From Henckelia pumila (Eukaryota > Streptophyta > Magnoliopsida > Lamiales > Gesneriaceae), in the NCBI RefSeq assembly GCF_033568475.1, contig NC_133122.1, positions 8,114,324 through 8,178,323 on the forward strand: a stretch of DNA of 64,000 nt. Direction: 5' to 3'. Shown here in pieces: positions 1 to 12,740 of the stretch (its first letter is position 1; each line of letters starts with the position of its first letter). The position numbers were made by a program, and so were the translations under genes. The notes beneath the pieces are model-generated. The model ran no database searches. It saw nothing but the letters and a program-made list of their open reading frames with translations, and was not told the origin of the DNA.

Positions 1-517
1 AGCATGTCAACTCATGCATTGATTCTGGTTCCGCCACGCAACATTCCCGACCCGACCACAATGTGTTCTTCCTATGGCCAAACACTAGCTTGACCAAGCA
101 CTTCACTTTCTTGAGCACCCTAGGACCCGACCCGAGCCATGCTTTTCCTTGACCGAGCCCCTCGTGTCCGAACCCTCCCTTGGTTCACCATGACCGACCC
201 GAGCCCCAAGGAAACATCCGAGCTCAAACCAAGCTCCATGCCCGAGCTAAATCCACCTCCACGCCCGAGCTCTAGCTCAATGCCCGAGCCCTAGTGCCAT
301 GCCCGAGCCCTAGCCAAAGCCACACACACACGGCCAAGCTCTTGATGCTCAACCATGTCCGACCCGAGCCACTCATGACCAACCCGAGCCCATGGTCAAA
401 TCCATCAAACCCTAGCTCATTCTCATACCATGTGTTCTTGATCTTGACTTATTTAATTAGTAACCTTTAATCATGTTTAACATATTATTATCTTAAAATA
501 AAATCTGGGTTACTACA
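1..517 (-). repeat. 3' LTR of Gypsy-A, truncated by window edge
   Basis: Near-copy of the last ~515 bases of the LTR at 28727-30320, ending in ctgggttactaca. Bases 120-400 are rich in a degenerate CCCGAGC(C/T) motif. The two LTRs differ in this motif block and at scattered bases, so the insertion is not recent. Only the inner third of the LTR is in the window. Confidence 0.9.
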
Positions 518-531
518 TTCTCCCCACCTTT
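518..531 (-). other. Polypurine tract of Gypsy-A
   Basis: On the minus strand an AAAGGTGGGGAGAA-type purine run lies directly before the 3' LTR. This is the expected plus-strand DNA primer site. Just upstream is a GCGGACGAAAT block resembling the TCGAGGACGAAATTT block before the polypurine tracts of the other Ty3 elements here. Confidence 0.75.
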
Positions 532-644
532 AGATATTTCGTCCGCGAAATAAAATCTAAAGACAAATTAAGATAACAATATGAAACAGAAAACCATGTT
601 TTATTACAACAAACGGTAATTACATCTTTACATGGTAATCAAAA

Positions 645-3267
645 CTACAAAGCAAACAACTCAGGATATTCTGCTCGCATATGGCTCTCGATTTCCCAAG
701 TTGCTTTCTCAACGCCTCAGCGCTGCCACTGTACCATCACAAGTGGTATAGTCTTTTTTCGAAAAACTTTCTCCTTCCTGTCTAGAATACGGAGTGATCG
801 TCCAACATACGACAGATCTGGCTCTAGCTAAACTTCAGAAGACTGAATCACATGTGATTCATCAGCTATGTACTGTCGAAGTAACGACACATGAAACACA
901 TTATGTATACTGGAAAGAGATGGCGGTAACGCCAAACGGTAAAGCAACATCTCCAATCTTCTCCAGTATCTGGAAAGGTCCAATGAAATGAGGTGATAAC
1001 TTGCCTTTCACACCGAACCTCATCACCTTCCTGAAAGGTGACACTCGTAAGAATACATACTCACCAGGCTCAAACTGCAATGGCCTGCGATGAATATTAG
1101 CATAACTGGCTTGTCTATCCTGAGCAGCTTTGATCCTCCGCTTGATCAAATCTACCTTGTCTACAATCTGCTGCACCAACTCAGGACCCTCGACTTGTCG
1201 TTCTCCGACTTCATCCCAGAATAACGGAGTACGACACCGTCGACCATACAATGCCTCAAAAGGTGTCATATCAATACTACGATGATAACTGTTATTGTAG
1301 GCAAATTCGATCAAAGGTAATTGATCCTGCCAAGATAAACCAAAGTCCATGACAGAAGAACATAGCATATACTCCAACGTACGAATCGTCCGCTCTGACT
1401 TACCATCAGTCTCTGGATGATATGCAGTGCTCAAACTCAGAGTGGTACCCAATGCCTGCTGAAAACTACCCCAAAAACGTGAAGTAAATCGCGGGTCTCT
1501 ATCACTAACTATGTCACTGGAATCCCATGTAATCACACTATCCCCTGGATGTATAAGCGTGTCATGCGATCATAAGAATACTCCCGGTTGTAAGGAATGA
1601 AATGTGCTGATTTCGTCAAACGGTCAACAACGACCCAGATAGCATCACACTGACGTGAAGTCATAGGCAAGTGGGTAACAAAATCCATAGTCACATTCTC
1701 CCACTTCCATTCGGGAATCTCAATATTCTGCAGTAATCCACCTGGTCTTCGGTGTTCAGCCTTGACCTGTTGACAAACCAAACATCTTGAAATAAATTGA
1801 TATACACTCCGCTTCATCCCTTTCCACCAGAATCTAGTTCGCAAGTCCTTATACATTTTCATGCTTCCAGGATGAATAGACAATCGACTCCTGTGAGCTT
1901 GAGAAAGAATATCATTCCTGAGCTCCGCAATATCAGGCACAACCACTCGATTCGATAAGCATAATAAACCATCTGCTTGATAATGGAATCCAGATGTATT
2001 AGCTCCATTGGCTAGACGTGCCAAACGCTGAGTCTTAACATCAGATATCTGAGCATCTCTGATCCGAGAATACAATGATGGCTCAGATAGAATAGTATAC
2101 AATCGAATCTCATTCCTCCCTTTCTTGTGCTTGAGCGTAAAACTCAATGAACAACACTCTTGAATCATATGAGATACTTCACTAGTCTGAAGTGCAGAAA
2201 ATCTCACCTGCCGACTCAAGGCATCAGCAGTAAGATTAGCAGAACCTGGATGATATTTGATTTTACAATCATAATCCTTCAAAAGATCCATTCAGCGTCT
2301 CTGTCGCATATTCAACTCCGTCTGAGTGAATAAATACTTCAAACTCTTGTGATATGTGAATATCTCAAATTTCTCGCCATAAAGATAATGCCTCCAAATC
2401 TGGAGTGCAAATACAATGGAGGCTAACTCAAAATCATGTACTGGATAATTATTCTCATGCGTCTTCAACTGTCGAGAAGCATAGGCAATAACATGTCCAT
2501 GCTGTGTCAGAACACATCCCAACCCCTGACCAGAGGCATCAGTATAGACAACATAACCTCCTGATCCAGAAGGTAGAGCTAGCACAGGTGCAGTAGTAAG
2601 ACGTCTACGCAGCTCGTGAAATGACTCCTCACAATCCGAGGACCAAATGAAGGCAACATCTTTTCGTGTAAGCTGTGTCAAAGGCCTGGCCAACTGTGCA
2701 AAATTCTCGATGAACCGACGGTAATAACCCGCTAGACCCAAGAAACTACGAATCTCAGCAACTGTCGTCGGACGAGACCAGTTCAACACTGCCTCTATCT
2801 TACTTGGATCAACAGATATTCCTTCACTAGAAATCACATGTCCGAGAAACACTACCCGATCAAGCCAGAATTCACACTTGCTCAATTTCGCATACAGCTG
2901 CTTATCTCGTAACGTCTGCAAAACAATTCTCAGATGCTGTGCATGCTCATCCTCGTCATGAGAATAGACAAGAATATCATCAATGAAGAGGATGACAAAT
3001 CTATCCAGATATTCTCAAAATACCTGATTCATCAGATTCATAAAGACTGCCGGTGCATTCGTCAAACCGAATAGCATCACCAGAAATTCATAATGCTCGT
3101 ATCTTGTCCTAAAAGCAGTCGTAGAAATATCTGAGTCTCGTACCCGCATCTGGTGGTATCCCGATCTCAGATCTATCTTGGAGTAAACAGAAGTACCCTA
3201 TAATTGATCGAATAGATCATCAATTAGTGGCAAAGGATACTTATTCTTGATGGTGACACGATTCAGC
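645..3267 (-). pseudogene. Gypsy-A pol fragment: RT C-terminal half, RNase H, integrase, chromodomain-like end
   Basis: Read from 3267 down, the frame shows KNKYPLPLIDDLF and the RT catalytic motif FIDDILVYS near 2960, then FLGHVIS and [12 protein letters not shown], then RNase H ([12 protein letters not shown], with FTYHKSL where FTDHKSL is usual). Integrase follows: [30 protein letters not shown], then YHPETDGKSERT. The end carries HNVFHVSLLRQYI and a chromodomain-like TWEIESHM, with a stop at 645. Breaks include a TGA in RT near 3013, TGG to TGA near 2289, a frame change near 1533, a frame change near 925, and stops near 830 and 735. The LTR of the copia complex cuts the fragment at 3268; it resumes at 16308. 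Confidence 0.9.
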
Positions 3268-5149
3268 TGTTGGAAAACGTTTTCAGATCATAGATCTGAT
3301 ACCCGGTACAGCAGAAGTTTAAAAATTTTTATATGGAACGATTCCATATCATTGGTATCAAATCCTAACGATTAAATTATGTAAGTAAAATAATAATAAC
3401 AATTAATATTTTACCTCTTCAAGCTATGGCTTGATTATGGACTCCAACAGATTAAATCTGCTCTTGTTGTAAATCTCAGAAACTGATGACTTGCTCGATC
3501 AATCTCCGGAATTAGGTCCACGAACAGAAAACTAAAACCCTCTGGTTGATTGCACTAGAAATCAATCAGATGTTTATCGAAGAGATTAAACAGATTTGAT
3601 CTGTCAATTCAAAATGTAATTTTTCATAAAAATCACAGACTGAATTCTCTTAAAAAGGGAGAGTGGATTTTCGAAAAATCCTTTTTCTATTTTGTGTAAT
3701 TTTCAAAAAATCAAGCTTGGAATAACTTGAGATTTTCGAAAATTACATATCATGTATTTATAATTTCTAGACTGGATTAAGTTATATGTCTATTAGGACA
3801 CTAACTCCTTAGGGCCCATAATCCATAACTTAAGCCCAACAAGCCAAGCCCGTTATTATAGAAATTAATATAAAATTCATCATGACTCCGATTGATAAAC
3901 TGATTTCACCAATGTGCACAGAAACCATTTCTGCACCTTTTAAAGTCAAGATAATTTTTCTGAATCTGAATTCAGTAAATTCCAAAAATGCCCATCCCTA
4001 TGTCATTTTTAGGAAATTCCACTCTTTTTAGTTAAGAAGTCCAACTTCTCTTTCATTAAATTTAACTCTTTAAATTTAACTATCTCAACAGTGATTAGTA
4101 ATCCATTACTTGTGTGACCTTCAATGGTTCAGGGATACAGCTAGCCGTGGGCTCACAACTCCTTGTGACTCGGAACAACAATTTCCGACTTACCCATCGA
4201 ATCATGGTAAGAGCGTCTAGCAACATCGCCCCATGATTCCCTAGGTATCAATGATAGTGTCTACAAGAACCAGTAGGTTTTGGTTAGCGTACAGTACGGT
4301 CCCTTCATCCATATATCCCGATCGAATCAACAACCATTGGTACATCGAGAGTCGTTCGAGATTTGATAACTATGCAATGCATCTTGAAGATCAAATAGTG
4401 ACATCGCATATGCTACTAGGAAACCAAGTAACCTAAATCACATCGAGTACTCTGGCCAGAGATTTGTCACACTAATATCTCATCAGATCGCATAGGATAT
4501 CCACACTCGCAAGCGTGTGGTGAATCCTTGACAACAAAGCATCGACTCCTATATGTGTCGTAACTGTATCCAATCCCGACACCTGATGACCCTCATAGAG
4601 TCGATAAACGAGTCAAAGTATAGTACTAGCATATAGAGTCTCCATGATGTTTCAAGTAGTAAGGACTAATGGTGTACAACCAAAACCGCGGACTTATCCA
4701 CTCAATTAATAATAACCACTTAGAAAGTCCGAATAGGGTAGTTCGACCATTCATCATATGAATATCCATTTGCATGCTTTGAACATCTCTATGTTCCATA
4801 CCAATGAAACGTGGTACTTGGCATCGCAAATGTTAGTCTCGATCTCGAGCGATCCTTATCCTTATTTGCGGACGGCTCAATTGACTAGGAACTGTTTAGA
4901 ATATACAGTGACTATAAGATGTGTTTCATGATAGTGATCTCTCTTTATTCACTATCTCATCTTACTTACACTATAGTATATTCAAGTTCTTTATCAAAAT
5001 AACAATAGTATATCACAATATAACATTATGAAGAAAGATAAAGAAAATGCCATTAATGAATGTAAATTATATTAAACAAAGATTGTTTACAATAAGAGAC
5101 TTTCAAAGCCCTTAGCCACAACTTGGCTAGTGGGGCATCATCTCTTTCA
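3268..5149 (-). repeat. Copia LTR A (3' LTR of element X)
   Basis: 1882 bp, beginning TGTTGGAAAACG and ending CTCTTTCA on the plus strand. It is followed inward by the minus-strand polypurine tract AGTGGGAGA (5150-5162). It is closest to LTR C. There is no coding content; short frames inside it are not conserved as proteins. Confidence 0.9.
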
Positions 5150-5163
5150 ATCTCCCACTTGCC
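5150..5163 (-). other. Polypurine tract of copia X
   Basis: On the minus strand GGCAAGTGGGAGATT directly precedes the 3' LTR. The same tract lies beside LTR B at 7659-7672. It primes plus-strand DNA synthesis. Confidence 0.75.
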
Positions 5164-5761
5164 CTATAGCCAACTAGTCATACTACGTAGTCCCATTGCT
5201 TCGCGATGTTTGTCAAACAATGGTCCTGGCAAGGGCTTAGTAAATGGATCAGCGATATTGTCTGCAGAAGCCACTCTCTCGACAGTGATGTCTCCTTTTT
5301 CCACGATCTCCCGGATGATGTGGTATTTCCTCAGTATGTGTTTGGATCTTTGATGAGACCTTGGTTCCTTTGCCTGAGCAACGGCACCAGTGTTGTCACA
5401 GTATACCGGGACTGGACCAACAGCTTCAGGAATTATGCCCAAATCTTGGACGAAATTCCTCATCCAAACGGCCTCTTTAGCAGCAGCGGATGCTGCAATG
5501 TATTCTGCCTCAGTGGTGGAATCCGCCGTGGTGTCCTGCTTGGAACTCTTCCAAGAGACAGCACCGCCATTGAGCATGAATACAAATCCAGAGGTTGACT
5601 TCGAGTCATCCACGTCACTTTGGAAGCTAGAGTCGATATAGCCTTCCAATTTCAATTCTCTTCCTCCATAAACCATGAATATATTCTTAGTCCTTCTCAA
5701 GTACTTTAAAATATCCTTCACAGCTTTCCAATGCATTTGACCGGGATTGGCCTGATATCTG
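5164..5761 (-). pseudogene. Copia X pol C-terminus (RNase H), cut by LTR B
   Basis: The frame reads from RYQANPGQMHW through DILKYLRRTKN, the RNase H stretch STTEAEYIAASAAAKEAVW, VYCDNTGAVAQAKEP, RSKHILRKYH and ADPFTKPLPGP to a stop just before the polypurine tract. This is the standard C-terminal end of copia polyproteins. At 5761 it breaks at the inserted LTR B, and the open frame runs on into the LTR by chance. The missing N-terminal pol of X was removed by the deletion inferred at about 11400. Confidence 0.9.
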
Positions 5762-7658
5762 TGTTGGAACACGCGTTCTATGATCACACGGATGTGATAC
5801 CCGGAGCAGCTGAAGTTTAAAATTTTATTTTTCGATATGGAACGATTCCATATCGTGGGTATCAAATCCAAACGATTAAAATCTTGCAAGTAAAAATATA
5901 AATTCACAATTAAATATTTTTACCTCTTCAAGCTAAGGCTTGATTATGGACTCCAACAGAATTTAATCTTCTCTTCTTGTAAATCCCGAGAACCGATGAC
6001 TTGCTCGATCAATCTCCGGAATTAGGTCCACGAACAGAAAAACTAAAACCTTCTAATTGATTGCATTAGAAATCAATCAGATGTTTATCTAAGAGAATAA
6101 ACAGATTTGATCTGTCAATTCAGAATGTAATTTTTCACAAAAAACACAGCCTGAATTATCTCAAAAAGGAGAAGATAATTTCGAAAATTCCCTTAGAATA
6201 TTATAAGTGATTTTCAAAAATTTCAAGGATGGAATACATCTAATTTTCGAACACTACACCTATATTTATAGATAATTTCTAGACTAGATTAAGTTATAAT
6301 TATATTAGGACTCTAACTCCTTAGGGCCAATAATCCATAACTTAAGCCCAACAAGCCAAGCCTGTTATTATAGAAATTAATATAAAATTCATCATGACTC
6401 CGATTGATAAACTGATTTCACCAATGTGCACAGAAACCATTTCTGCATCTTTTAAAGTCAAGATAATTTTTCTGAATCCGAATTCAGTGATTTCCAAAAA
6501 TGCCCATCCATATGTCATTTTAGGAAATTCCACCCTTTAGTTAAGAAGTCCAACTTCTCTTTCATTAAATTTAACTCTTTAAATTTAACTATCTCAACGG
6601 GGTTTAGTAATCCATTACTTGTGTGACCCTCAATGGTTCAGGGATACAGCTAGCCGTGGGCTCACAACTCCTTGTGACTCGGAACAACAATTTCCGACTT
6701 GCCCATCGAATCATGGTAAGAGCGCCTAGCAACATCGCCCCATGATTTCCTAGGTATCACTAATAGTGCCTGCAAGAACCAGTAGATTTTGGTTAGCGTA
6801 CAGTACGGTCCCTTCATCCATATATCCTGATCGAATCAACAACCATTGGTGCATCGAGAGTCGTTCGAGATTCGATAACTATGCAATGCATCTTGAAGAT
6901 CAAATAGTGACATCGCATGTGCTACTAGGAAACCGAGTAACCTAAAACACATCAGGTACTCTGGCCAGAGATTCGTCACACTAATATCTCCTCAGATCGC
7001 ATAGGATATCCACACTCGCAAGTATGTGGTGAATCTTTGACAACAAAGCATTGACTCCTATATGTGTCGTAACTGTACCCAATCCCGACACCTGATGACC
7101 CCAATAGAGTCGGTAAACGAGTCAAAGTACAGTACTAGCATATAGAGTCTCAGTGATGTTTCAAGTAGTAAGGACTAATGGTGTACAACCAAAACCGCGG
7201 ACTTATCCACTCAAATAATAATAACCACTTGGAAAGTTCGAATATGGTAGTTCGATCATTCATCATATGAATATCCATTTGCATGCTTTGAACATCTCCA
7301 TGTCCATTACCAATGAAACGTGGTACTTGGCATCACAAATGTTAGTCTCAATCTCGAGCAATCCTTATCCTTATTAGCGGACGACTCAATTGACTAGAAA
7401 CTGTTTAGAATATACAGTGACTATAAGATTGTGTTTCATAATAGTGATCTCTCTTTATTCACTATCTCATCTTACTTGCACTATAGTATATTCAAGGTCT
7501 TTATTAAAACAACAATAGTATATCACAATATAACAATATGAAGAAAGATAAAGAAAATGTCATTAATTAATGTAAATTATATTAAAAAAAGATTGTTTAT
7601 ACATAAAGTCATAAAAGCCCTTAGCCACAAGTTGGCTAACCGGGCACCCACTCTTTCA
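5762..7658 (-). repeat. Copia LTR B (3' LTR of element Y)
   Basis: 1897 bp, TGTTGGAACACG to CTCTTTCA. It is the same family as LTRs A and C but distinctly diverged in its first 200 bp and in small indels. It interrupts X exactly after gatatctg, a point that is uninterrupted in Y's own RNase H at about 8270. Y's 5' LTR is absent. Confidence 0.88.
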
Positions 7659-7672
7659 ATCTCCCACTTGCC
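7659..7672 (-). other. Polypurine tract of copia Y
   Basis: Minus-strand GCAAGTGGGAGATT next to LTR B, the same as in element X. Confidence 0.7.
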
Positions 7673-9097
7673 CTAAAGCAAACTAGTCATACTACGTAAT
7701 CCTATTGCTTCGCGATGTTTGTCAAACAATGGTCCTGGCAAGGGCTTACTAAGTGGATCAGCGATATTGTCTGTAGAGGCCACTCTCTCGACAGTGATGT
7801 CTCTTCTTTCCACAATCTCCCAGATGATGTGGTATTTTCTCAGTACGTATTTGGATCTTTGATGAGACCTTGGTTCCTTTGCCTGAGCAACGGCACCAGT
7901 GTTGTCGCAGTACACCGAAACTGGACCAACAGCTTCAGGAATTATTCCCAACTCTTGGACAAAATTCCTCATCCAAACGGCCTCTTTAGCTGCAGCTAAT
8001 GCTGCAATGTATTCTGCCTCAGTGATGGAATCCGCTGTGGTGTCCTGCTTGGAACTCTTCCAAGAGACAGCACCGCCATTGAGCATGAATACAAATTCAG
8101 AGGTTGACTTCGAGTCATCCACGTCACTTTGGAAGCTAGAGTCGGTATAGCCCTCCAATTTCAATTCTCTTCCTCCATAAACCATGAATATATTCTTAGT
8201 CCTTCTCAAGTACTTGAGAATATCCTTCACGACTTTTCAATGCATTTGACCGGGGTTGGCCTGATATCTGCTCGTGACACTCAGAGCAAAGGCTACATCT
8301 GGTCTGGTAGATATCATCCCATACATAATACTACCTATGGCTGACGCATATGGTATATGTGTCATTTTCTCTATCTCTTCGTCAGTCTTTGGACACATAG
8401 ACTTGGATAAAGAAACTCCATGACACATAGGTAGATGTCCTCTCTTGGACTCATCCATAGAAAACCTTTTCAATATGGTGTCGATGTAGGTTGCTTAAGT
8501 GAGTCCTATCATTCTCTTAGATCTATCTCTATAGATCTGTATCCCTAGAATATAGGAGACCTCACCCAAATCCTTCATCGAGAATCTACCTGATAACCAT
8601 ATCTTTGTTGACTGCAACATCCCTACGTCATTCCCAATGAGTAGGATGTCATCAACATAAAGTACTAAGAACGTCACCGCATCCTTAACTACTTTCTTGT
8701 ACACGCATTCCTCCGGGTTTTTGATGAAACCAAAGTCCTTTATTGTTTCATCAAATTTCTGGTTCCAATTTCTTGATGCTTGTTTGAGACCATAAATTGA
8801 TCTCGGAAGCTTACATACCTTATACTCGCTTCCCATGGATGTGAATCCCTCGGGCTGCATCATATAGATTTCTTTCTTAATGTTTCCATTAAGAAATGCA
8901 GTCTTCACATCCATTTGCCATATCTCATAGTCATACCATGCTGCTATGGCAATAAGGATTCTTATGGACTTGAACATTGCGACTGGTGAAAAGGTTTCAT
9001 CATAGTCAACTCCTTGTCTTTGAGTATAACCTTTTGCTACCAATCGTGCCTTGTAGGTTAGTACCTTGCCCTCAGGCCCAAGCTTTCTCTTGTAGAT
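7673..9097 (-). pseudogene. Copia Y reverse transcriptase and RNase H
   Basis: From the 5' side: AKGYTQRQGVDYDETFSPVA, WQMDVKTAFLNG, YGLKQASRNWN, the catalytic motif LVLYVDDILLIGND near 8650, MKDLGEVSYILGIQI, then DVAFALSVTSRYQANPG and the RNase H stretch with EAEYIAALAAAKEAVW and VYCDNTGAVAQAKEP to the stop. Breaks: TGG to TGA just inside the RT start (about 9099), a stop near 8497 and a stop/frame break near 8235. The YVDD box is intact, but the polyprotein cannot be read through. Upstream is Y integrase. Confidence 0.9.
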
Positions 9098-10300
9098 TCA
9101 TTTACACCCTGTTGGAACAATTCCATCGGGAGGATCTACTAAAGACCAAACTTGGTTTGTATGCATCGAGTCTATTTCCGACTGCATAGCATCAAGCCAT
9201 AAATTCGAATCCGCATCAGAAATTGCTTCCTTGAAGTTTCTTGGATCACATCCAATGTCGGGTTCACTTTGATCCCCTTCAAGAAGAAGACCATATCGAA
9301 TAGGAGGTCTAGAAGTCCTCTCGGATCTCCTAGATGTAGGCGTGTCCACTGAAGGTTCTTGAGGTGTGGGATCGTTATTTTGTATCTCAGGTTCTTCTCG
9401 AATTTCTTCGAGTTCCATCATCTTGCCTTTCTTATCTAATAAAAACTCCTTCTCCATGAAGGTGGCATTCCTCGAAACAAACACTTTTGTTTTAGTAGGA
9501 TGATAGAAATAATATCCGATTGAATTCTTCGGATATCCTACAAAATAACATAAGGTGGATCGACTATCCAACTTATCTCCCACTGTCTGCTTCACGTAAG
9601 CAGGACATCCCCAAATCCTCAAGTACGAATACTTAGGAGCTTTGCCATTCTATAACTCGTATGGAGTTTTATTCACTGCTTTGGTGTGAACATTGTTCAA
9701 CAACAACACCGCCGTTTCAAGTGCATAGCCCCAAAACGAAGGAGGGAGCTCAGTGAAGCTCATCATAGATCGAACCATGTCCAACAAAGTTCAATTGCGA
9801 TGCTCCGAGACACCATTTAGCTGAGGTGTCATAGGAGGAGTCCACTGAGAGAGAATCTCATTCTCTTTTAGATAACTCAAAAACTCGGTACTTAAGTATT
9901 CTCCACCTCAATCCGATCGGAGTGCTTTAATACTTCTACCTTGTTTGTTTTCTACTTCAGCCTTGAATTCTTTGAACATTTCAAATTATTCAGACTTATA
10001 TTTTATTAAATTTAAATACCCATACCTAGAATAATAATCAGTAAAGGTAATGAAGTAGGTGTGACCAAATTTAGTACCGATACTAAATGGGCCGCAAACA
10101 TCCGTATGGATCAAATCCAACAGATTTTGACTACGCTCAGGTTTCCTTTTGAAAGGAGATTTAGTCATTTTTTCTTTTAGGCATGACTCATAAGTAGGTA
10201 TAGAGTTAATATTTGACATATCAAACATGCCCTCTCCCACTAGCTTGTTCATCCTCCTTGAGGAAATATGACCTAGCCTAACATGCCAAAGGTTTGCCGG
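9098..10300 (-). pseudogene. Copia Y integrase and integrase-RT linker
   Basis: The core starts with MNKLVGEGMFDMSN, SCLKEKMTKSPFKRK, then LIHTDVCGPF and FITFTDYYSRYGY (first catalytic Asp region). The middle (9623-9985) has stops but still shows GGEYLS, APQLNGVSE-like and FWGYALETA segments. The C-terminal part reads MRIWGCPAYVKQ, CYFVGYPKNSIGYYFY and the acidic linker before RT. Several stops make it non-functional. Order and motifs are those of Ty1/copia. Confidence 0.85.
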
Positions 10301-11386
10301 GTTTTGACTATCGATTTTTCTTTTGTTTGTTGTTACCGGTTTATCAACATAATCAACTAGAACATCTTTTAATTTTAAGTTATATAGATCGTTTTTAAAT
10401 TGTCCATTTCAAATCAAACATTCATTCTTGTAAATATTGCAAATCCCATTCGCAAAATTTCAAAAAATATTTTCTCTATCAAGAATAGAAAAAGAAATAA
10501 TATTTTAATGGAATTTTGGTACAAATAAAAACATCTCTCTCAAAATATAGCTTAAAATTGTTTTTGCAAAAAAAACAAATGTTTCCCATATCTTTTGGAT
10601 TCAACTCTGGAACCATTCCCGAGCCTTAACTGGGTCTCACCCATCCTAAGCTTACGAATTCTTGTCATCATCTGCAACTCATTGCAAATGTGAGATCTAC
10701 ATCTGGTATCCAATGCCCAAGAAATAATATTAAGTGAAACATTTATAAAATATATCCTTTGTAGTTCGTAACTACTCGATATACATTCTTTGCAGTTGCG
10801 CTTCCAGTAATCGGGTTTCTTGCAATGATGGCAAACTTATTTAGACTTGTCCATCTTTGCATGTAACATTTGGTCTTGAGATCATGGTCCTACCATTTCT
10901 CTAGTTCGGCTAACCTTTCCGAAGTTACATTAGCCGGGACTGTTTTTCGGAGGAGCCTTTTCTAACACTTAGAAAATCTTTTCCGAACTCAGGACAATCT
11001 TAACTTATAGAACCATTCCGTATAGTTTACGCCAGAAAGTTTGTTTTGTTCGAGAATTGAAACATGTGGATTACGAAGATTCATCATAATGATATACTGA
11101 GATGAAACAGACAATAATCAGTGATTGCTTAATTAATTTACTAAGACATAAAATATGGCGAGATTTAATTTTATGAATTTCACTCCCACTATTTTAACGA
11201 TTTCACTACCCTCTAGTGAAAACGAGAAACCGATTTCCTTAGTGGGAACATGGAGTTCAATTGACAAATCATAGTCCCGAATAATATCAGCCAATCATAA
11301 TTTTCAAAAGGTAGAGCCCAATTGCTTCCAAAGCAACCCCCATGTTTTTACCTCATGTCCAATAAGAGCTCAATAATATGACGCCG
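10301..11386 (-). pseudogene. Copia Y protease/gag remnant and leader, heavily degraded
   Basis: This parallels X (11400-13050) base by base, but with many changes and an internal deletion near 10860 that removes most of gag. The protease active site reads DTR (10702-10710) instead of the DTG seen in X. The gag N-terminal end is recognisable near 10990-11080. The 3' part (11090-11386) duplicates the X leader at 12755-13045. It ends abruptly at about 11386-11400, inside ttgttcatcc, where sequence jumps to X integrase. Confidence 0.8.
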
Positions 11387-11387
11387 T

Positions 11388-11912
11388 TTATTGAGCCCAA
11401 TTGTTCATCCTTCTTGAGAAAATATGACCTAGCCTAGCATGCCAAAGGTTTGCCGGGTTTTGACTATCATTTTTCCTTTTATTTGTTGTTGCCGGTTTAT
11501 CAACATAATTAATTGGTACATCTTTTAATTTTAAGTTATATAGATCGTTTTCAAGTTGTCCACATCCAATCAAACATTCATTCTTGTAAATATTGCAAAT
11601 CTCATTCACAAAATTGCAAGAAAAACCATCTCTATCAAGCATAGAAACAAAAATAATGTTTTTAACCAAATCTGGCACAAATAAAACATCTCTCAAAAGT
11701 AACTTAAAATTGTTCTGCAAAACTAAATAAACGTCTCCCACATCTTTGGCTTCAACTCTAGAACCATTTTCGAGCCTTAGCTGGGTCTCACCCATCCTAA
11801 GCTTACGACTTCTTGTCATCACCTGCAAATCATTGCAAATTTGAGATCCACATCCGGTATCCAATACCCAAGAAGTAGTATTAAGTGAAACATTTATTTC
11901 AATGTAAAACAT
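11388..11912 (-). pseudogene. Copia X protease and start of integrase, truncated
   Basis: This continues the gag frame after a single TAA. It carries the aspartic protease motif VLDTGCGSQICND (DTG at residues about 18-20), the flap-side segment LRDVLFVPDLVKNI, and then the integrase zinc-domain start LWHARLGHIFSRRMN. The frame breaks immediately after this, at about 11400, where Y leader sequence is joined. The rest of X integrase and RT is absent. Confidence 0.88.
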
Positions 11913-11924
11913 ACCCTTTGCAGT

Positions 11925-12740
11925 TTACAACTGCTCGAGATATACTTTGCAGTTACGTTTCCAATGACCGGGTTTCTTGCAGTGATGGTAAACGTCTTCA
12001 GATCCGTTCACGTTTGAAGCATTTGTTTTGATCTTCTTCTTTGGTACAATTTTCTTGGGTGGAGCAGAACGTTTCTTACCCTTTCCACTTGGCTCTTTCT
12101 TAGAGTTAGAAGAGGAACCAACCAAGAGTACCGGTTTATCCTTCTTTAATGTGGCCTCATAAGTCACAAGCATATTGACCATCTCTTCAAGGGTGGCCTC
12201 TATCTTGTTCATATTGAAGTTCATCACAAAGCCGTCAAACGACGAAGGAAGAGAAAGAAGTAACAAGTCCGCGTTGAGTTCATGCTCCAATGTCAAATCG
12301 AGTGTTACCAACTTTTCAATGAGCCCAATCATGTGTACCTCATGCTCACGGACCGAAGTCCCATCTCGCATGCGGCATTTCATGAGCTCTTTGACGGTGG
12401 CATACCTCTCCGATCTTGACTGAGCTCCAAAAAGTTCCTTGAGAGTATCGTGAATGTCAGCAGCATTCACTGCATTCTCAAATCGCCTCTGAAGTTCATC
12501 AGACATCGAAGCCTGCATGTAACATTTGGCCTTGATATCATGGTCCCACCATTTGTCAAGTTTGGCCAATTCTTCCGGACTCACATTAGCCGGGGCTTCT
12601 TTCGGAGGAGGCTTTTCTAACACATAGAAAACCTTTTCCGAACTAAGAACAATCCTTAACTTACGGAACCATTTCGTATAGTTTGCGCCAGTCAGTTTGT
12701 TTTGTTCGAGAATTGAGAATAGTGGATTGCGCGAATTCAT
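11925..12740 (-). CDS. Copia X Gag (271 aa), open
   Basis: Copia-type Gag, the structural protein of the cytoplasmic virus-like particle. It begins MNSRNPLFSILEQNKLTGAN, followed by YTKWFRKLRIVL and a UBN2-type gag core including ADLLLLSLPSSFDGF. The C-terminus is Lys-rich with one zinc knuckle, YHHCKKPGHWKRNC, whose first Cys is Tyr, so metal binding is probably impaired. It ends in TAA; the protease resumes in the same frame 12 nt later. A single polyprotein interrupted by one stop is the likely ancestral state. The Met at 12740 matches usual copia Gag starts. It is complete in length but belongs to a dead element. Confidence 0.85.
   Translation of the reverse strand: MNSRNPLFSILEQNKLTGANYTKWFRKLRIVLSSEKVFYVLEKPPPKEAPANVSPEELAKLDKWWDHDIKAKCYMQASMSDELQRRFENAVNAADIHDTLKELFGAQSRSERYATVKELMKCRMRDGTSVREHEVHMIGLIEKLVTLDLTLEHELNADLLLLSLPSSFDGFVMNFNMNKIEATLEEMVNMLVTYEATLKKDKPVLLVGSSSNSKKEPSGKGKKRSAPPKKIVPKKKIKTNASNVNGSEDVYHHCKKPGHWKRNCKVYLEQL

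Noticed and set aside
3260-3272. 5-bp target-site duplication for the copia complex
   Set aside because: Left flank attcagc and right flank gttgcc do not give an exact 5-mer match at the TG...CA borders; mutation or recombination has blurred it.
5762-5907. Continuation of the copia RNase H frame into upstream sequence as one 247-residue protein
   Set aside because: The N-terminal ~49 residues come from LTR B read by chance; true pol sequence stops at the 5761 junction.
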